A stretch of DNA of 64,000 nucleotides, taken from contig NC_080175.1 of assembly GCF_950295315.1 (NCBI RefSeq), forward strand, positions 63,451,353 to 63,515,352, given 5' to 3'. This DNA comes from Erinaceus europaeus (lineage: Eukaryota; Chordata; Mammalia; Eulipotyphla; Erinaceidae). This document shows positions 24,404-34,886 of the stretch, piece after piece. Both the position numbers and the translations under genes were made by a program. A model generated the notes under the pieces. The model had not been told where the DNA came from and did no database searches. It saw nothing but the letters and a program-made list of their open reading frames with translations. The stretch's first letter is position 1; every line of letters starts with the position of its first letter.

Positions 24404-24413
24404 CTCTCTTTTT
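24225..24413 (+). repeat. Pyrimidine microsatellite (TTTC/TC)n
   Basis: About 190 bp of pure C/T on plus. It is built from alternating (TTTC)n and (TC)n blocks in a higher-order pattern that repeats about three times. Long open frames across it in both strands are artefacts of composition. Confidence 0.95.
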
Positions 24414-24417
24414 TTTC

Positions 24418-24800
24418 CCCATACAGCTATACGAGTTAGCTTAGAGCGACTGAGATTGAACTGAGCGGCTGCGTCCCACTCATTGGTCTGGCATCTCTCA
24501 TTTGTGTTCAAACTCACTGTACTTCTTCTTCTAGCATTTGCCCTTCTTCCGTAGCCAGTCAACAGCGTCAGGTTGAAAGCTGTCAGGAGCTGCTTGTTGC
24601 TGGCTTTGAAAGTGACTGGGATCCATGTGGATTCAGTCGGCTAGGAAGGATCATCAGTTTCCCCAATAAATGGGTACTCACGGGATGCACCACGAGAAGG
24701 TCGATCCAATGCATCCCACTCACTGTACTAATATCCCATAAGTCCATGAAGTCAGCACCAATTCCCCATGATGGATGCTTTGAAGGGCAGCCTAATAGCC
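24418..24800 (-). other. Unclassified 0.38-kb segment next to the pyrimidine tract
   Basis: Balanced base composition with several CpGs, unlike its surroundings. On the minus strand it ends 'gctgtatgggg' followed directly by an A run and the (GA/GAAA)n tract, so it looks like a retroposed unit with a purine-rich tail. I recognise no protein and no repeat family in it. It could be an older non-LTR element end or a processed RNA. Confidence 0.4.
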
Positions 24801-25106
24801 TACAAGTTTTTTCCTCAGCAATAAATTAAGTAAATGAACAAACTCTGGCCAGTCATCTCTAGGATGCTGACTGGAGAGTGGAAGGCCACTGGGCTGTCAG
24901 ATATGGCACCATTATTGCTCTCCTTTTCCTCTCTGCTGAGAACACTACATTCTTTTCTCTCTGCTTAGGAAGGAAAGGAGGGATGGGGAGAGCTACTACT
25001 GTAGAGATAACCCTCAATTATTATGAAAAATTAACAAGAGAATCCTCTCTGAAACCCTCCTTCCCATTGGTAGTTTCTCCCCTGCCCCACACACTCTAAG
25101 TATTGC

Positions 25107-25350
25107 TACTGGGGTTATTGCTGGGGCTACATGATTAATCTACTGATCATGGTGGTCATTTTTAAAAATGTTTTCTTTGATAGGATGGACATAATTGAGA
25201 GGGGTAGGGCAGATTAAAGAAGGAGAGAGAAAGATCAGAACTTCACCACTTGTGAAGCTTCTTGCCTGCAGGTAGGAACTAGGGGCTTGAACCTTGGTCC
25301 TTGTGCATGGTAAAGCAAGTGCTCAAATACATGCACCACTGGCCACTCCT
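25107..25350 (-). mobile_element. ERI-type SINE, diverged
   Basis: The 3' module 'ggggttattgctggggc' lies at the left. The GA-rich body, 'ttgcctgcaggtaggaact' core and a degraded head at about 25,345 follow. Confidence 0.8.
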
Positions 25351-26080
25351 CCTCCCATTGATAGTCCTTTAATGTCCAAATCCCTGTCATCTTCTGTGGA
25401 ACAGGGTAGAAGGAAGATACCCTTGGTGAGCTAGCTTTGCATTCCTCCATGGTCTTTGTGTTGGGGTAGTCACATGTCTATACTTTGTGTCTCTGTGCCA
25501 GTCTCCTTCCCTGGTTGGCTTAACCAGACCATGGAGGTGCTGAAGAGGAGGAGAGTCCAGTGCCCAATGTTGACACCTGGAGTGAACATCCAGTGACTTT
25601 CTGTACACACTAAGGGGAAGGCTGAAAGGCTCTGGAAGCTTTATGGGGAGAGGCATGGAGTGACAATAACTGCATACTTGACCAATTTTGCCTTGGGTTA
25701 GGCACTGCCAGTTAAGAGGCCAGACACAAAAAATTTAGTGATAAGTTATTTGTTTGCATGAAGGAATAGGGGAAGGAAGAGAACTAGTGAAGAATATGCC
25801 ATCAAGTCAGTTCCCTACTGGGCAACTCCTGGTGGGGAACTTGGAGAGAGAGTGTAAGATACATGCCTTGATTTCCCCATCTGAGTGGTGAGGGCACTGG
25901 GTTATTTATACACTGCTAATGGCTAGTATGGACTGAGGGCTCCTGCTAGAACAACTAATTCTTAAGCACTTCAGGCTTGTTCTTTGAGTGGACTGAGTGA
26001 GTTTCCACAGTCAAAAATGCCCACAATGAGTGGGTCCACATCTTTCTTTCTATATGAGGAGTAGTACACGTTTGTAGCTA
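25351..26080 (-). other. Unassigned segment, possible old LTR
   Basis: Moderate GC with no gene. On the minus strand 'gtgtataaataacccag' near 25,895-25,915 resembles a TATA box, and the segment opens with 'tgtggacccac' near 26,040. This is a weak case for an old LTR or promoter fragment. No matching second copy or TSD was seen. Confidence 0.25.
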
Positions 26081-27165
26081 AGCAGTTCTAGCTGTCTAAT
26101 TTTTTATTACAGAATTTTGGAAATCTGTCTGATTTCTTCTTTTTTGCTACTTAGTTTTCTCTTTCAATACAATCTGTGTTATTTTCCATCTATATCAGAA
26201 ATTTACTAAATTAAACAAGTGCTACTCTTGTATTTCTTTTCTAGAAAGCCTACCTCAAATTTTAGCTTCTTCTGAGCTAACTGAAAGCCATTCAGTCAAA
26301 TGTGTAAATATCCAAAATAACCTTCAATGTAACCAAATACTTACCCTTTATTCAATCTAAAGCAATAAAAAAATGTATTGTCATTCATTTAGCATCTTCT
26401 CTAGAGGACACAATAAAGTTGTTTCTAATCTTAGTGTGTTTTACATCTGAGTAAGCTAAATTTTTTCTCGAAACATCAAGTCCAGTTTCTTTTTTCTCTT
26501 GATATTTCTTCCCTCAGTTCACATTATTTTCTCTAACATTTTCCTGTAAGCAGCAAAAATCAAATAGACTACATCATCAACACTTGTGTTAAAATATCAT
26601 CTCCCATATATCTAAATTTGTTATTTACAAATTTTGTCTTCCATGTAACTGTGGGATTTAATTTGTCTTTAACCAAAAATAGCATATTAAGAATTTTTGA
26701 ACGCAGAAATTTGACGCAGAACTAAAAAGTTGGAAAACTTCAAGTTTCATAGTTATTATTAAGGAATGATGCATATGTAGCAATTTTTTAAATGAATCAC
26801 TTTACAATATCAGAACAAACATTGCAAAAATAGCATCTCCAAATAATTTAATTTTGTTACTCTCTAGAACTTGTAGTTTAAGTATACACTTTTTATTGTA
26901 TGTGATTAGCTATATTTTCTAAACTTTGACTTATTAATGGTTTATATGACTCTGAATATTTAACATAGCTCTACACTGTTTGGGCTGATCCTCTAAATCT
27001 GCAAGAAGATGCTAGTCAGAAGATAAACAAAAATGAAAGAAAAATGTTATTTTCCCATAATTATGCAAATATAAAATCACTAATATAGTTATCTTAAACT
27101 TTCATACATGTCAATCTAGAGTAGTGAGATGGTATGAAGAACATTTTGTATGATAGTTATGGAAA

Positions 27166-27196
<31 letters not shown>

Positions 27197-28389
27197 ACCC
27201 ACATCCCATTAAGTAGTGAAATGTGGAAATAAAAATGAAAAAGTCAGTACATTAGTGTGATTGAATTACAACAATTGGGATAACTATAGAAGCAAAAAAG
27301 TGGGATTAGGTGAGGCTATGTCACATTAGTAGTGACAATGACAAATATTTGCAAGATTGAAGTCCTAGACATTTGATGTTTCTCATCAGAAATATATGTC
27401 AGCAACATAAATGAAAAAGAAACTAGGTTGAGGAAAATAATTTTGCAGATACACTCATTTGGAGATAAGTACTTATGTGTCAACAACTATAATGTAAATT
27501 GCTACACACATACATACATGAGGAGGAATTAGAGCACATAATAAAAATACATGGCAGAATTTGGAGACATAACCTATGTACCAATTACCTCATAAAGAAC
27601 ACTTTAAATAATGGAAGATATTTTAATTGCATAAAATGGATAAGGGCAAAATATTGAAAACAGTGACAAACATTGACCTAAAAACATTTTTATTATAATG
27701 TGAAAATATAGAGAAGGAAGACCAGAATCAAAATCTAGGTGAAATCCCATTATTTATATTTTTTCATTGTTGAGCTGTATTAGTTCTTTATCGATGTTTG
27801 ATATCAAATTCTTGTGTAATATGTAATGTACAAAAAAAATCTCCCAATTACTGGATTTTGTGGTTGTTATTTCATACTTTCTTTTCAATATGTAGAAGCA
27901 TTTTATTTGTTTGATGCAATCCTATTTATTTACTTTTCTTTCATTTCACAAAAACAAAGTGTTTTAAAATAAGAAATTATGAATGAAGGATTTAAGAAAT
28001 ATGGGCGGTTTTCTAACTTTCAATAATAATATTTGTAAGGCCTGTGGAATTACTAGCTCCAATTCTTTGCAATTCCATTTATCTATACCCTAAAGAATGC
28101 AACATTTAATGCATTCTATTTTAGGGAGTTGTCTCTATCATCTCTGGTTTCTGGAAGCAGTCAGCTTCTTTTCATCATAAAATATTAAAACAGATGAAAA
28201 CACCAATGCAGAGCACTAGACTATTTCTGTTCTTGTTTATATCTTGTGTTGTCAGTGTGGAAGAACATGCCAGAATGGTCCCAAATGAAGTATGAGAGTT
28301 ATCAAGACCAGAGTTTTAAGGCTCCAGATGTCTTGGTCAGTCAAAGTCATAGAAATCAGTAAGAGTCCTATGGCCTCTCAGATGTCAAT
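26081..28389. other. Intergenic AT-rich DNA with one (TG)n
   Basis: About 2.3 kb without recognisable genes or young repeats. A (TG)13 microsatellite lies at 27,171-27,196. Confidence 0.5.
27171..27196 (+). repeat. (GT)n microsatellite
   Basis: An uninterrupted GT dinucleotide run of about 26 bp. Confidence 0.98.
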
Positions 28390-29815
28390 CTTAAGAAAAA
28401 AGAACATGACCAGAAGCTTTACACTGTCCTCAAGTTATAATACAGAGCTACTGTAATCAAAACTGCCTGGTACTGGAACCAAAATAGACACATAGACCAG
28501 TATAATAAAGCTTAAGATCCAGAAATAAGCCCCCAAATCTATAACCAGCCAATTTTTGAATAGAGCCAAACCATTAAATAGAGAAAGGAGAGTCTCTTCA
28601 ATAACGGTGCTGGGAAAATTGGGTTAAAACATGCAAGCAAATGAAATTGAACCATCACTTAGCATCATGTACAAAAGTTTATTCCAAGTGGATCAAGGAC
28701 ATGGATATTGAGCCAGGAACTATCAAAAACATAGAAGAAAACACTGACATAACCTACACTTAAAAAAAACTTCCAATAATTCAAATCTAATAGCAATGGA
28801 AACTAAAGCAAAAATAAGCCAATCAAATTTAAGAGCTTCTGCTCAGCAAAGCAAAGATACCACTACCCAAATAGACACTGATGGTATAGGAGAAAATCTT
28901 TACACAAAACATGTCAGACAAAAGGCTAAAAGCCAAAGTACATAAAGAGCTCAGTAAACTAAACACCAAAAATAAAAATTAATAATAATAAAACTCCATT
29001 GCAAAATGTGGGCCAGGACATTGACAGATATTTCATTAAGGAAGAGATTGAGAGGGCCAAAAGATATATGAGATATATATATTGAGAGGGCCAAAAGATA
29101 TATGACTCAAAGTCATTTATCATAATTTTTACACCTGTGAGAATGTCATACATAAGAAAGGACAGAAATGACAAATGTTGGAGTGGATTTGGAGAAAAAG
29201 GAACACTTGTTCTTGCCGGTGGGAGTGCAAAATAGTCCAACCATTGTGGAAAGCAAATTGCAGACTTATTGGGACATAAGGAATGGACCTACCCTACAAC
29301 CCAGCAAATTCCTTTTCTCGGGAATTACACAAAGGAGACAGAAACACATATCAGAAGAGATCTGTGTATCCCTATGTTCATAGCAACACAGTTTGCAATT
29401 GCCATAACATGGAAGCAACCCAGATGTCCAGTATCAGATGAGTAGCTAAAAGAAATTGTGGTGTATATACACAATGGAATACTACTCAACTGTTAAAAAG
29501 GATGAGATTGTCTTCTTTGCATCCTCTTTGATGAAACTCGATGACCTCACATTGAGTAAAATAAACCAAAAAGAGAAGAGTAAATGACAAATGGTCTCAA
29601 TTATTAGTAGAACTTGATAAAGTAGGGACAGGGAGAGAGAGCACAACATGAAACTTGACTTTTACATGGTGTACTGAATCAAAGCGCAGGACTTTGGAAA
29701 GGGAGGGGAGAGGAGGACAGAAATAAAACTTTGGGGGTTTATTACATAATATGACTGTATGCACATGTCAATGATTGCACTGTTAAGTGTTAACCACCTC
29801 AGTTTTTGAAAGCTA
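28390..29815 (+). mobile_element. Old L1, ORF2 3' half and 3'UTR
   Basis: Plus-strand match to the L1 ORF2 C-terminal half. It includes 'tggtactggaacc', 'gaagcaacccagatgtcc', 'tatatacacaatggaatact' and the end region 'gtaaatgacaaatggtctca'. A short 3'UTR follows, to about 29,815. Frames are broken throughout. A 35-bp tandem duplication lies at 29,047-29,106. It is older than the 33.5-kb L1 and has a different, short 3'UTR. Confidence 0.85.
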
Positions 29816-29926
29816 TTCTTAACCAACAGAAGATATAATAGGCATATCAGAAGGGAATGAAAGAAAGAGATTGGACAGCATATTTGAGTGCATGTCTCAC
29901 TGGTTACTGCATGTTTAAGAAAAGTT

Positions 29927-30140
29927 GTGGGGTCCAGTGGTGGTGCACCTGGTTGAGTGCACATGCTGTAGTGTGCAAGGACCAGGGTTCAAGCCCTGGG
30001 TCCCAACCTACAGGGGAAAGCTTTACAAGAAGTGAATTAGTATTGTAGGTGTCTGTCTCTCTCCTTCTCTGTCTTTCCCCTCCCTCTCAATTTCTGACTG
30101 AATCTATCCAATTAATAAATGAAGATAATAAGAAAAAAGA
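29927..30140 (+). mobile_element. ERI-type SINE
   Basis: The head 'ggggtccagtggtggtgcac' is followed by 'tggttgagtgcacatg' and 'gggttcaagccctgggtccc'. A CT-rich body and an 'aataaatgaagataataag' tail complete it. Confidence 0.9.
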
Positions 30141-30438
30141 AAATTTGTAAGAAATTGGGAGATTGTATGCTTGAGTTGATGTAAAACTGAAACTAATGTG
30201 AAGAATAATTATATATGTATATATATGTATATATATATGTATGTTTAAGAATGTGTGTTATTTTAATAGACAAATGTTTATGAAGATGTGTGTAGTGAAG
30301 AGAAAAGTGAGAAAAACATGATATATTAGAGAACAGCAGTACTTTTCCTTAGCTACAACATATCTCTTTGCTCATTTTTTAAAAGACTTGTTTACTTTTA
30401 ATGGCAAATCTCTCATTTGCAGTGATAGAACAAAGGAT
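30141..30438. other. Intergenic AT-rich DNA
   Basis: No gene. A (TATATG)n-like stretch lies at 30,210-30,245. Confidence 0.5.
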
Positions 30439-30740
30439 CTCAGGTTTTTTTTAAATAATATTTATTTTATTTATTCCCTTTTGTTGCCCTTGTTGTTTTA
30501 TTGTTGTAGTTATTATTGTTGCTGTCGTTGTTAGATAGGACAGAGAGAAATGGAGAGAGGAGGGAAGACAGAGAGGAAGAGAGAAAGATAGACACCTGCA
30601 GACCTGCTTCACTGCCTGTGAAGCGACTCCCCTGCAGGTGGGGAGCCGGGTTCGAACCGGGATCCTTATGCCGGTCCTTGTGCTTTGCGCCACCTGCGCT
30701 TAACCCGCTGCGCTACAGCCTGACTCCCTCTCAGGGTTTT
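30439..30740 (-). mobile_element. Young ERI-type SINE with TSD
   Basis: An almost intact minus-strand copy at about 30,451-30,728. It has a GC-rich CpG-containing head, the B-box-like 'ggttcgaacccgg', an intact core and an (AAC)n tail. It is flanked by a TSD 'tctcaggttttt' / 'tctcagggtttt' at 30,439 and 30,729. The retained CpGs suggest a recent insertion. Confidence 0.95.
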
Positions 30741-31047
30741 TAAACAATCAAGTTTAGTGAGCTGCTGGTTGTGCTGTTTCCATGATACTTATGATTCCTT
30801 TATTTAAACAAACATCAAGGTAATTCAGTGAAAACTTGAGCATCTATTCCTTTTTTTTTTTACTTTGATACGACAGTCTGCAATGTTATAAGTAGTAATT
30901 ATATGAGGAATAATATCATGCAATAACTTTGCAAATGCTTAAAAAATCAGTACAAATTAAACTTGGGTTTCTTGAAGTACTATAAGATCTTTCCTACAAT
31001 ACTCATACATAGACATGACAGAAACAGTATCTTCTCTCCCTTTCTCT

Positions 31048-31389
31048 TCTCTCTCTCTCTCTCTCTCTCTCTCATTCTCTCCCTGCCTCCAGGGTTATCG
31101 CTGGGGCTTAGTAATTGCACTATGAATTCACTACTCCTGGAGGCCATCTTTTTTTTTTCCATTGTTGCTGCTATTATTATTGTTATTGCTGTTGTATTGG
31201 TGGATAGGACAGAGAGAAATTTCAAGAGATGGATAAAACAAGGGAAGGAGAGAAAGACAAACACCTGCAGACCTGCTCCACTCCTTGTGAAGTGACAACT
31301 GCCTTTCCAGTGTGGAGCTGTGGGCCCCAACTGGGATCCTTGTGCTTAGCACTATGTGCGCTTAATGGGGTGTATTACTACCCAGTCCC
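31048..31389 (-). mobile_element. ERI-type SINE with 3' module and (CT)n
   Basis: The minus-strand head is at 31,389 and the core is partly diverged. The (GTT)n is followed by the 3' module at 31,086-31,150. A (CT)n run at 31,048-31,075 abuts its tail. Confidence 0.85.
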
Positions 31390-31624
31390 AGTATGTTCTC
31401 ATTTTAAACATAAATTTAAAACAGGGTTGCAGCTATTTCAGAGAATCCTCCATTCACTTCTTTCTATTGCAGATATTGCTAGCAGAGCAGCTCCCAGAAA
31501 ACATGACAAACTTTTCAATGATACAAGTTCTGGATTTTTATTATTATTTTTTCCATTAAGGGAATTTGGAGATTGAAGCTGAATTAAATATGTAAAATAT
31601 CCAGATTCATTAAAAACAGAACAT

Positions 31625-31952
31625 GGGGAGCTGGGCGGTAGCACAGCGTATTAAGTGCAAGTGGCACAAAGCTCAAGGGCCAGCTTAAGGATCCTGGTTC
31701 CAGCCCCCGGCTCCCCAACTACAGGGGATCACTTGGCAAGCAGTGAAAGCAGGCCTGCAAGTGTCTATCTTTCTCTCTCCCTCTCTTTCTTCCCCTCCTC
31801 TCTCGATTTCTCTCTATCCTATACAACAACAACAGCTATGAGAACAATAACAACTACAACAAACGCAACAAGAGCAACAAAGTGAGAAAAATGGCCACCA
31901 GGAGTAGTGGCACCGAGCTCCAGTGATAACCCTGGAGACAAAAAAAAAACAA
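31625..31952 (+). mobile_element. ERI-type SINE, full length with 3' module
   Basis: Plus-strand copy with head 'ggggagctgggcggtagcac', B-box-like region, core, CT body and a (CAA)n stretch. The 3' module 'ggccaccaggagtagtggc...ccctggag' and an A tail follow. It shows the complete long form of the family. Confidence 0.93.
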
Positions 31953-33526
31953 AAAATATGAAAAATATAAAAGGAACTAGAAGAACTAGAATATGCAAAC
32001 ACTTCTCATCTCTGACAACTTTAGGGAAAAAGGTAGAAACTGCAGAACTACCTGGGAAATTGATAGACTCAAGAAACCTCTATTAAATGTGTAGGAACCA
32101 TTTGTTTCACATTTATGTTTTGCTTATATTCAGGCTCCTTAGATACAGTGATGGACTAACATAAAAAAAAATGAGAAATCCACCATTTAGAACATTATAA
32201 TGTTTCCTTTTATATTGTTCCATCCTCTATATTTATTCCATACATATGTATTACAGATCAATGATGAAGCAATAAAATGCAAACCAATACTATTCTCACA
32301 AGGCTGATATTTTCTTGACTCCAAATAAATCCCACCTATCTGTTCCAGCAGATACGTGAAATTGATTTGGCCTCACTGATACCTAAAATTTGATTTCACA
32401 TTTGTAAAATGAGATATTAATATAAGCAACAGACATAAGAGTTTTTAATTATGGAAGTATCATGGGTGTTACTAAGTAGGGATATTACTGACTTGTTCTC
32501 TATAATAATACTCTGACATATTCATTACTTTTAAAGCCATGTTAAAGTAATTATCCCTCCTAAATCTCTGGTTAAATATAATATCATTTGGTATTTATAG
32601 ATTAAAAAGGACACATTTATTGTGAAAATAATTAAAATCCATATTTTGGATACAGTGAACCCATAGTTATTGACAAGATCTCTCTAGATCCAGTTATTCA
32701 CTTAATTACTGTCAGCTCGAAGGATCTGACTGCTAAAGCATAAATAAATCATTTATTCACTAAACCCTAGACTCTGTGTCAGTCAAAAAGCACATCTTGC
32801 TTCCTGTGTCCAACTTCCTCTGCAAGAATAAGTGAACAGCTTTTATTCAGCCTTCGATATTGTTACAGCCATCATCATTTCACAGATTTCTCATCTTTGG
32901 ACAGCTAAGGCACATCTAATTCTCTGCAACTTGCAGAGACTCTCTACTAGAATATAAAGTGGAGTCATCAGTGAGAAAGATACCTATTTTTCCATCAGTG
33001 GAATTCTATAGAAATGAAGTCTACTGTAAAATTGTGTTTCTGTCACTCAAGGTCAAGTGATAGTTCAGTAACACCACTCAAAGGGTTCTGAAAGTGGTCT
33101 TTTATTCTCTCTTTCTAGAATTTAGGAGATTATTTCTTCCTTTTATGTTCTTTTTATAGGGGAGTGGTAATACAAGGGCACTGTAAAGGGAGATTTTATT
33201 ATTGCAGAAAATGACCTCTATTTTGTATCCTCATGCTCACCTCAGAGTTCACTTCCTCTCCTCCACTTAATTTTGGGCTATGGGACACTAACTTTGCTAT
33301 TCCCTATATACTGCCATCCCTTGCAGCTTCCAGTTTGACAGTAATTATTTGAAAGGTAATTTTTACATGAAGAGATGATGATGTTTTTATAGTAAAATCT
33401 GATCAAAGATACCTTCATCAAAATATAAATATATTAATGTTAACATTCATATGTATATTATTTATAATAATAAATTTCATGTGTATATTTTGAAGGGTAT
33501 TCAAAGGACTACAACTTATTTACCTT
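31953..33526. other. Intergenic DNA, unassigned
   Basis: No gene seen. Positions 32,640-33,350 are less AT-rich and show no repeat hallmarks. They may be single-copy sequence. Confidence 0.45.
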
Positions 33527-33538
33527 GAAATGTTTTTT

Positions 33539-34886
33539 TTTTTTTTTATTTTTTATTTAAGAAAGGATTAGTGAACAAAAGCATAAGGTAGGAGGGGTAC
33601 AACTCCACACAATTCCCAACACCCAATCCCCATAACCCACCCCCTCCCCTGATAGCTTTCCCATTCTCTATCCCTCTGGGAGCATGGACCCAGGGTCGTT
33701 GAGGGTTGCAGAAGGTAGAAGGTCTGGCTTCTGTAATTGCTTCCCCGCTGAACATGGGCGTTGACTGGTCGGTCCATACCCCCAGTCTGCCTCTCTCTTT
33801 CCCTAGTAGGGTGTGACTCTGGGGAAGCTGAGCTCCAGGACACATTGGTGGGGTCTTCAATCCAGGGAAGCCTAGCCAGCATCCTGGTGGCATCTGGAAC
33901 CTGGTGATTGAAAAGAGAGTTAACATATGAAGCCAAACAATTTGTTGAGCAATCATGAATCCCAAGCTTGGAATAGTGGAGAGGAAGTGTTAGGGAGGTA
34001 CTCACTGTAAACTCTAGTGTAGTCCTGCTTTCAGGTATATATTTTGCAGTAGTTTATGGATACGTGTGCACATAAGCTCTCTCTCACAGAAACTGGTGTA
34101 TATCTAGGTTATGGGACTTTGTTAGAAAGTGAACTACCTGAGATGAAATTGGAGTGTACTATTAAAGGAAAGGTCTCACCCGAGTAATGAAGCTGAAGGG
34201 TTGTCATTCCACACGTGAAGTCTCTGGATACATTCTGAGGTGAAGCATGTTGAGGTAGCAATCGTTGCTTTGGTTAGGTTGTGATCGGCAAATGCAATGT
34301 TATTTGGTTTGGATTGGGAGATGCATACGGGAAAGTGGGCCCTATCCAAGGGTTCCAGGACTGGGGGAAGTAGGGCTCTATAGTGAAGATGTGAGGTTCC
34401 TGCTGTCTTAGGGTTCAAAAAGACAATCAATAGTTAATATTATCATCACATTATTTGTTAATTGGGTTAACTTTGAAAAGTCCCTTTGTTATGGTTTGCT
34501 GGACAGTACCCAGTATCTTGTATATAGCTGTGCTATTGGAAGCTTCTAATCTACTTGGTCTAGGCTTTTGAGAGAGTCCGCATATCAAATACATAGCCTA
34601 TATATTAAAAAGATTCTGTTTGTCTTTTGAGAAACTTTAAGACATGCAATTGATTTCCCCCTCTCATATTAATTAGCTACTGATTTATATGTCTACATTT
34701 TGCTAGGAGTGTACATAAACACCATTCCCACCACCAAAGGACTGTGACCCATCCCTCCCGCCCACTCCCACCCCCCACTGGCCCAGGAAGCTACATGCCT
34801 ACCCCTCACCACTGGGGTTTTACTTTGGTGTCCTACTTACAATTTGATCAGGTCCTGCTTTTAGTTTCCCTTTCAGATCTTCTTAG
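33539..34886 (-). other. L1 3'UTR, about 1.35 kb, with G-rich tract
   Basis: Sequence between the ORF2 stop and poly(A). Next to ORF2 it contains a G-rich run on the minus strand (34,747-34,786 as C-rich plus) with at least four G-tracts, typical of L1 3'UTRs and able to form a G-quadruplex. The far end, 'aataaaaaataaaaa', supplies the poly(A) signal. Open frames here (33,546-34,430) recur in every 3'UTR copy and are not genes. Confidence 0.88.

Noticed and set aside
24197..24562. Open frames of 70-121 codons rich in KERE or SLSF
   Set aside because: They are translations of the pyrimidine/purine microsatellite. All frames are open because of composition, not selection.
30451..30743. Possible tRNA gene from the A- and B-box-like head
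   Set aside because: The tRNA-like part continues into the SINE core and body and has no complete cloverleaf. It is a SINE head, as for every other copy.
33546..34430. Frames of 84-145 codons that recur at 4,139, 15,544, 61,564 and 62,625
   Set aside because: They lie in the L1 3'UTR. They recur because the repeat recurs, in shifting frames, with no conserved start.
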